A DNA stretch of 18,729 nt, from contig JBOGIQ010000088.1 in assembly GCA_050742535.1 (NCBI GenBank), forward strand, positions 1-18,729, given 5' to 3'. The DNA comes from Gp6-AA40 sp050742535. Its GTDB lineage: Bacteria; Acidobacteriota; Vicinamibacteria; Vicinamibacterales; UBA2999. This document shows positions 14,696 to 18,729 of this stretch, piece after piece. The notes below the pieces were generated by a model, which ran no database searches, was not told the origin of the DNA, and saw only the letters and a list, made by a program, of their open reading frames with translations. The position numbers and the translations under genes are program-made. Each line of letters opens with the position of its first letter. Position 1 is the stretch's first letter.

Positions 14696-14957
14696 CGCGT
14701 GTCGCGAATCGCGACTGCGGGCGTGCCGGACGCGGCAGATCCGGAAACACGGCGAACAGGTCGAGCAGTTCCCTACGATCGACCCGCACCACCTTCGGCC
14801 GCCGCGGGTTTGGCACCTCGGCAATCGGGCGCTGACGTGGCACAGCCATGAGATCGATCGGCGGACTCAACGGGACGCGACCGTGCTTCGGAGGCGCCCC
14901 GGGCATGCGCTGCGGCGGCGCATTGGCGAGCGGGGATCGACGCGGTCTCTTCTTCAT
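14667..14957 (-). CDS. Possible small basic protein (96 aa) overlapping the slipin 3' end
   Basis: From ATG 14957 the minus-strand frame encodes 96 residues: a basic start (MKKRPRRSPL), a Pro-rich middle with protein-like blocks PPIDLMAVPRQRPIAEVPNPRRPKVVRV, and a helix RRELLDLFAVFPDLP. The stop is at 14667-14669, overlapping the last 29 bp of the slipin gene on the other strand. There is no ribosome-binding site. The frame stays open further upstream to 15284, but that part is antisense to the amidase gene and unlikely to be coding. I recognise no family. The composition is less random than usual for a chance frame, and the plus strand between 14696 and 15014 has no better candidate. Confidence 0.4.
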   Translation of the reverse strand: MKKRPRRSPLANAPPQRMPGAPPKHGRVPLSPPIDLMAVPRQRPIAEVPNPRRPKVVRVDRRELLDLFAVFPDLPRPARPQSRFATRVISLRRRHR

Positions 14958-15014
14958 CAAAACAGGTCGCGCGAGAAGCTTAGCGCGAAGGCGGCTGTGC
15001 GAACATAGTTCAGA

Positions 15015-16520
15015 TTGCATCGAACAGCCGCATTCGTAACCGCAATTGTCTTGATGGTGCCGGTGCTGTTCGTGCAGGCACAGGGCACTCCGCCGCCGGC
15101 GCCGCTGACCCTGATTGCCCGAGAGGGGCGGCGCCCGGTCCCCACCACCATGGTGAGCGGCCAGGAGCTCATCGCGCTGGACGAGGTGGCGTCGTTGTTC
15201 CAGGTGACGGTCGCCGAGGACGCGCCGACCGGCGCTGTCACGGTGACGTTTCGCGGCCGTACCATCGTGCTGTCGTCCACGCAACCGATCGCATCCGTGA
15301 ACGGCCGTGTGGTCACACTGCCGGCGCCGGTGTCGCGATCGGGACGCCGGCTTCTGGTTCCGGTCGAGTTTCTTCCCCGCGCACTCGCTCCCATCTACGA
15401 CCGCCGCCTGGACCTGCGGCGAACGTCGCGTCTGCTGATCGTCGGTGACGTCGTCGTCCCCCGCGTTGCCGCGCGCGTGGACGCCGTCGGGCCGCCAACG
15501 CGGGTGACCATTGAAATCAGTCCCGCTGCGCCGGCGACGGCGACGCCCGACGTCGGCCGGGTCATCGTCCGCATCGAAGCGGACGCGCTCGACCTTGCGC
15601 TGCCTCCGGGCGGCGGAGGACTCATCGATCAGATTCGCGCCGGGGATCAGCCCAACACCATCGTTCTGGTCCTTGGCGGAAATGCGGGCATGCCGCGGAC
15701 GGCAACCGCGACGGCCGATGGCGTCGCTCGAATCACGGTCGAAGTACCCAGCACGGCGCCGGCCCCCGCCGAATCAGCGATTCCCCCACCGGCTCCTGCG
15801 CCTGCCTCCGACGTGCTGTCTGCCGCCGCGCGACGACAATTCGATCTGGTGGCGATCGACCCGGGACACGGCGGCAACGATCCCGGCGTTCGGACGGCCG
15901 ATGGGCTGGAAGAGAAGGAGCTGACGCTCGACGTCGCGCGCCGGCTGCGGCAGCGGCTCGAAACACGACTCGGCGTTCGCGTGATCATGACGCGCGAAGA
16001 CGATCGAGCCATCGCGATCGACGAGCGGGCTGCGGTGGCGAACAACAGCAAGGCCGATCTCTTCATCAGCCTGCACGCGAACGGAGCGCTCGGAGCCGGG
16101 ATGTCCGGCGCGGAGGTCTACCTTCTCAGTCTGGATCGCGAGGGAGAGGCGGTGCGCCGCAGACGGCGGACGGACGCCGTCTCGCTGCCCGCGCTCGGCG
16201 GCGGCCGCCGCACGCTCGAAGTGGTGCCGTGGAACCTGGCCCAGGCGGCGCACATCGAGACCTCGTCCACGTTCTCGGCGATGCTCGAGGAGGAACTGCG
16301 GCGACGGATCCCCGTCAGCCCGCGCGCCGTGCAGCGCGCCGGCATGCGCGTGCTCACCGGCGCGAACATGCCTGCGGCTCTGGTGGAGATGGCGTATCTC
16401 ACCAATCCCGAGCAGGCGGGCAAAGCGCGCTCGGACGAGTTCCGCAATAGTGTCGCGGACGCGCTGTACGAAGCCATCGCACGGTTTCGCACGTTCGCCG
16501 ACGAGAAAGTCGCACCGTGA
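15015..16520 (+). CDS. N-acetylmuramoyl-L-alanine amidase (Amidase_3) with N-terminal copper-amine-oxidase-N-like and AMIN-like domains
   Basis: The product has 501 residues. A signal peptide covers 1-23 (VPVLFVQAQ). Residues 30-150 resemble the copper amine oxidase N-terminal-like repeat (ALDEVASLFQVTV, GRRLLVPVEFLPRAL). Residues 152-245 look like an AMIN domain, which targets amidases to the envelope. A Pro/Ala linker leads to the Amidase_3 domain (275-495). Zinc ligands are H285 (DPGHGG), E302 (EKELTLD) and H354 (SLHANG), with catalytic E458 (VEMAYLTN), so the site looks intact. It cleaves the amide bond between muramic acid and L-Ala in murein. The TTG start is chosen because it gives a complete signal peptide; no ribosome-binding site is seen. 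The stop overlaps the GerMN gene by 4 nt. Confidence 0.9.
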   Translation: MHRTAAFVTAIVLMVPVLFVQAQGTPPPAPLTLIAREGRRPVPTTMVSGQELIALDEVASLFQVTVAEDAPTGAVTVTFRGRTIVLSSTQPIASVNGRVVTLPAPVSRSGRRLLVPVEFLPRALAPIYDRRLDLRRTSRLLIVGDVVVPRVAARVDAVGPPTRVTIEISPAAPATATPDVGRVIVRIEADALDLALPPGGGGLIDQIRAGDQPNTIVLVLGGNAGMPRTATATADGVARITVEVPSTAPAPAESAIPPPAPAPASDVLSAAARRQFDLVAIDPGHGGNDPGVRTADGLEEKELTLDVARRLRQRLETRLGVRVIMTREDDRAIAIDERAAVANNSKADLFISLHANGALGAGMSGAEVYLLSLDREGEAVRRRRRTDAVSLPALGGGRRTLEVVPWNLAQAAHIETSSTFSAMLEEELRRRIPVSPRAVQRAGMRVLTGANMPAALVEMAYLTNPEQAGKARSDEFRNSVADALYEAIARFRTFADEKVAP

Positions 16521-17101
16521 ACCCGGGCCGGATTCTGCCCGTCGCGATTGGCGTCGCTCTGCTCGGGCTGCTCGCGTGGGGCGTGACCTCGCTGCTGGAA
16601 CGGCTGACGGAACGCGATACCGCGACCGTGGTTACGGCGACGCCTCCGCCGCCGAGCGAGACGCCGCACATCGCCGCAACCCTGTTCTATGCGACAGCCG
16701 AAGGCGATGCCCTGCTTCCGGTGCAGCGCGAGGTCCCGCTCGCCGACGGGCTCGTTGCACAAGGCCGCCAGATCCTGACAGCACAGTTCGCCCCGCCGCC
16801 CGCCCCTTATACATCCGCGATCCCGCCGGGGACCATGCTCCGCGCGTTTTACGTCACTGAAAAAGGGGACGCCTTCGTCGACGTCAGCGGCATCTCCGCG
16901 GCGCATCCCGGCGGTTCGTTGACCGAGCTGCTGACCGTGTACGCCATCGTCAATGCCGTGACCGCGAACCTCCCCGCCGTTCAGCGGGTGCAGATTCTCG
17001 TGGACGGCAAGGAAGTGGACACGATTGCCGGGCACGTCGACATCCGGCAGCCGTTGTTGCGCGACACGTCTCTGGTACGCGCGGCTGAAGCCGCGCCGTA
17101 A
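16517..17101 (+). CDS. GerMN-domain membrane-anchored protein
   Basis: The product has 194 residues. One N-terminal membrane helix (about 7-27) is followed by a Thr/Pro-rich linker and a GerMN domain (about 52-180): AATLFYATAEGDALLPVQREVPL, PPGTMLRAFYVTEKGDAFVDVSG, ELLTVYAIVNAVTANLPAVQRVQILVDGKEVDTIAGHVD. GerM is known from Bacillus spore germination and cortex assembly. In non-sporulating bacteria the domain is found in envelope or lipoproteins of unclear role, probably as a murein-associated binding module. The GTG start overlaps the amidase stop (GTGA), which argues for joint synthesis with the amidase. An AT-rich inverted repeat begins just after its stop. Confidence 0.85.
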   Translation: MNPGRILPVAIGVALLGLLAWGVTSLLERLTERDTATVVTATPPPPSETPHIAATLFYATAEGDALLPVQREVPLADGLVAQGRQILTAQFAPPPAPYTSAIPPGTMLRAFYVTEKGDAFVDVSGISAAHPGGSLTELLTVYAIVNAVTANLPAVQRVQILVDGKEVDTIAGHVDIRQPLLRDTSLVRAAEAAP

Positions 17102-17104
17102 AGC

Positions 17105-17210
17105 AATTCAAAATGCAAAATGCAAAATGCAAACTAAAACGCGGGCCCCGGGTTGGATCTGAGAAGCCAAATCACTCAGGGTTTGCATTTTGAATTTTGA
17201 ATTTTGAATT
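17105..17210. repeat. AT-rich inverted repeat of 30-bp arms built from heptamers
   Basis: The left arm (17105-17134) contains tandem AAAATGC heptamers and the right arm (17181-17210) tandem TTTTGAA heptamers. The arms pair at 28 of 30 positions across a 46-nt loop. The loop itself is GC-rich (GCGGGCCCCGGG). The base composition is unlike all neighbouring DNA. Short heptamer repeats with this sequence also occur in cyanobacteria and other bacteria. It occupies nearly the whole gap between the GerMN gene and rph. Confidence 0.85.
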
Positions 17211-17227
17211 ACAGTGAAAGAACCTCT

Positions 17228-17962
17228 ATGCGTTCCGACGGCCGTCTCCCCGAGCAGCTCCGCCCCACACGTATCACTCCGAACTATCTGATCCACGCCG
17301 AAGGGTCCGTGCTCGTCGAAGCGGGCAAAACGAAAGTCATCTGCACCGCCAGCGTCGAGGACCGCGTGCCGCCGTTCCGGCGGAACAGCGGCAAGGGGTG
17401 GGTCACCGCGGAGTACGGGATGCTGCCGCGCGCCACCACGACGCGCACGCAGCGGGAATCGTCGGCGGGTCGCGTCGGCGGGCGGACGCAGGAGATTCAG
17501 CGGCTCATCGGGCGTTCCCTGCGGGCCGTGACCAAGCTCGAGGAACTTGGCGAGCGCACGGTCACGCTCGACTGTGACGTCATCCAGGCCGACGGCGGGA
17601 CGCGCACGGCGTCCATTTCCGGCGCGTTCGTCGCTCTCGTCCTGGCGCTGAGCAAGCTGCGCGAGCAGGATGTCATCCGGACGATGCCCATCACCGACTA
17701 CGTTGCCGCCACCAGCGTGGGCATCGTGGAAGGCGAACCGATGCTCGACCTGGCGTATACCGAGGATTCACGCGCCGACGTGGACATGAACGTGGTGAAA
17801 ACCGGCGGCGGACTCTACATCGAGCTGCAGGGCACCGCCGAGGCGCTCCCCTTCGGCCGGGAAGCGCTCAATCGCCTGCTCGACCTCGCCGACACCGGAA
17901 CGCGTCAGCTGTTTGCGCTGCAGCGCGGACTTGTTGGTCAGTACTTGAACACGCGGACGTGA
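17228..17962 (+). CDS. rph: Ribonuclease PH
   Basis: The product has 244 residues (the family usually has about 240). It is a phosphorolytic 3'-to-5' exoribonuclease that trims tRNA 3' ends and acts in RNA turnover; it forms a hexamer. Recognisable blocks are MRSDGRLPEQLRP at the start, EYGMLPRATTTR, GRTQEIQRLIGRSLRAV with R86, the phosphate-binding GGTRTASISGA with T125-R126, and the metal-site acids D180 and D186 (YTEDSRADVDMN). The start ATG 17228 fits the canonical MR.DGR N-terminus; an upstream frame extension to 17204 lies in the inverted repeat and is rejected. GAAAG 7 nt upstream is a weak ribosome-binding site. Its stop codon lies in the loop of a hairpin shared with the rdgB junction. 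Confidence 0.96.
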   Translation: MRSDGRLPEQLRPTRITPNYLIHAEGSVLVEAGKTKVICTASVEDRVPPFRRNSGKGWVTAEYGMLPRATTTRTQRESSAGRVGGRTQEIQRLIGRSLRAVTKLEELGERTVTLDCDVIQADGGTRTASISGAFVALVLALSKLREQDVIRTMPITDYVAATSVGIVEGEPMLDLAYTEDSRADVDMNVVKTGGGLYIELQGTAEALPFGREALNRLLDLADTGTRQLFALQRGLVGQYLNTRT

Positions 17963-17973
17963 CAACGTCCGCG
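17952..17973 (+). repeat. Hairpin with the rph stop codon in its loop
   Basis: Perfect 9-bp arms CGCGGACGT / ACGTCCGCG with a 4-nt GACA loop. The rph stop TGA (17960-17962) runs from the last stem base into the loop. It ends 8 nt before the rdgB start. There is no T-tract, so an RNA-processing or translation-coupling role is more likely than termination. Confidence 0.6.
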
Positions 17974-17981
17974 CCACGGCG

Positions 17982-18602
17982 ATGACGCGGCTGCTCATCG
18001 CGACGACCAATCGCGACAAGCTGCGCGAGATCCAATCCATCCTGACCGGAATACCGGTCGAACTCCTCACGCTCGCCGATCTGCCGGCTGCAGACGAACC
18101 GGCCGAAACCGGTATCACCTTCGCGGAGAATGCCCGGCTGAAAGCCGTGCATTACGCCGATGCCGCGGCGGGCGTAATCCGGGATCCGGAGCTGCTGACA
18201 GTTGCGGAAGACTCGGGGCTCGTCATCGATGCGCTCGACGGCGAGCCCGGCATCCGCTCCGCTCGTTTCCTGCGGCCCGACGCCTCCTACCCGGAGCGCT
18301 TCGACGAGATTTACCGCCGGATGTCGTCGCACCCCGCGGCGCCACGCACCGCGCGGTTCATCTGCGCGCTGGCGGCCGTTCGGGGTGGCGGCGTCGTGTT
18401 CGAAACGACAGGCGTGATCGAGGGGGAAATCAGTCCTTCACCGCAAGGGACTCGTGGATTCGGATACGACCCGATATTCCTGTATCCACCTTACGGACAA
18501 ACCCTCGCCGAAGTGAACGACGCGGACAAGCTGCGCGTGGCACACCGCGGTCACGCGTTCCGAAGCCTGCGCGCATGGCTGGAATCAGAGGGGGGAATAT
18601 AG
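17982..18602 (+). CDS. rdgB: Non-canonical purine NTP pyrophosphatase (XTP/dITP diphosphatase, RdgB/HAM1)
   Basis: The product has 206 residues. The enzyme hydrolyses dITP, XTP and ITP to monophosphates and pyrophosphate, keeping deaminated purines out of nucleic acids. Family motifs are LLIATTNRDKLREI (4-17), ITFAENARLKA (45-55), AEDSGLVIDALDGEPGIRSAR (75-95; catalytic acid D77), GFGYDPIF (159-166) and AHRGHAFR (187-194). The usual SGN near the start is ATTN here, still with the Asn and Lys needed for substrate binding. The ATG lies 19 nt after the rph stop, with no ribosome-binding site of its own, so coupling with rph is likely. An 11-bp hairpin follows its stop codon. Confidence 0.95.
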   Translation: MTRLLIATTNRDKLREIQSILTGIPVELLTLADLPAADEPAETGITFAENARLKAVHYADAAAGVIRDPELLTVAEDSGLVIDALDGEPGIRSARFLRPDASYPERFDEIYRRMSSHPAAPRTARFICALAAVRGGGVVFETTGVIEGEISPSPQGTRGFGYDPIFLYPPYGQTLAEVNDADKLRVAHRGHAFRSLRAWLESEGGI

Positions 18603-18632
18603 AACGGAGAACGTTGGCGCTGTTCTCCGTTC
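18602..18632 (+). terminator. Hairpin downstream of rdgB
   Basis: Perfect 11-bp arms (GAACGGAGAAC / GTTCTCCGTTC) with a 9-nt loop, starting at the last base of the rdgB stop. No T-tract follows, but position and stem strength fit the end of the amidase-GerMN-rph-rdgB transcript. Confidence 0.65.
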
Positions 18633-18714
18633 CATCACCCAGTGTCTGGCCGCGAGCAATTACGCCCGGGTTCGTGGGGGCGGGACGGTTTGGCCGGTCG
18701 GTCTTACGGCTCGT

Positions 18715-18722
18715 AGGAAGGA
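18715..18722 (+). promoter_or_regulatory. Possible ribosome-binding site of a gene beginning just outside the window
   Basis: AGGAAGGA is a strong Shine-Dalgarno-like match followed by ATTAATA at the window edge. A start codon would lie at the right edge or a few bases beyond, so this cannot be confirmed here. Confidence 0.3.
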
Positions 18723-18729
18723 ATTAATA

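Noticed and set aside
14958..15284. Upstream extension of the minus-strand frame at 14667-14957 into the amidase gene
   Set aside because: That part is antisense to the amidase signal peptide and first domain, and its translation is low-complexity and Arg/His-rich.
17108..17296. Minus-strand frames encoding NSKFKMQ- and LHFAF-like peptides near 17.1-17.3 kb
   Set aside because: These peptides are translations of the heptamer repeat, a known artefact, and the frames run antisense to rph or the GerMN gene.

Overview
The window is GC-rich chromosomal DNA (roughly two-thirds GC by eye) that reads like a soil or sediment Acidobacteriota genome, most likely class Vicinamibacteria. The signs are a large TonB-dependent receptor with an N-terminal carboxypeptidase-regulatory-like domain and a 'RNFVPDCDL' loop, a REC-MEDS response regulator, a sensor kinase with an ABC-substrate-binding sensor domain, DUF5666-type and GlcG/HbpS-type exported proteins, and frequent GTG/TTG starts. 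This assignment rests on recognised protein families, not on a marker gene. I saw no tRNA, rRNA, CRISPR array, insertion sequence or phage gene.

Layout. 1-123: tail of a methyltransferase. 233-382: a weak 49-codon ORF. 398-6288 (minus): an operon of TonB-dependent receptor, sensor histidine kinase and REC-MEDS response regulator. 6401-7420 (minus): an exported protein built of 33-residue repeats. 7499-8242 (plus): a SAM methyltransferase. 8251-9614 (minus): a DUF5666 lipoprotein preceded by three tiny genes (winged-helix-like, zinc ribbon, and a 59-residue charged protein). 9780-10610 (plus): an exported protein of a widespread uncharacterised acidobacterial family. 10611-11015: about 400 bp with no convincing gene. 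11016-11198 (minus): a possible small Pro-rich protein. 11305-12195 (plus): an M23 metallopeptidase, converging on a GlcG/HbpS-type heme-binding protein (12238-12954, minus) with a shared hairpin between them. 13048-13374 (plus): an unknown small protein. 13407-14695 (plus): a YtrA-type GntR repressor and a slipin, with a near-perfect promoter and operator. 14667-14957 (minus): a possible small gene. 15015-18602 (plus): amidase, GerMN protein, RNase PH (rph) and RdgB/HAM1 nucleotide pyrophosphatase, ending in a strong hairpin.

How the genes work together. The receptor, kinase and regulator form a plausible outer-membrane-to-cytoplasm sensing unit: the receptor imports or binds a ligand, the periplasmic ABC-binding-like domain of the kinase reads it, and the regulator relays to a MEDS domain, not to DNA. 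The GntR-slipin pair looks autoregulated and leaderless. The amidase-GerMN-rph-rdgB cluster joins cell-wall hydrolysis with RNA and nucleotide housekeeping and shares the gerM-rph-rdgB order with Bacillus.

Sequence-level oddities include a shared CCTGTCACT palindrome upstream of two unrelated genes, an AT-rich 30-bp inverted repeat built of heptamers before rph, and an rph stop codon inside a 9-bp hairpin.
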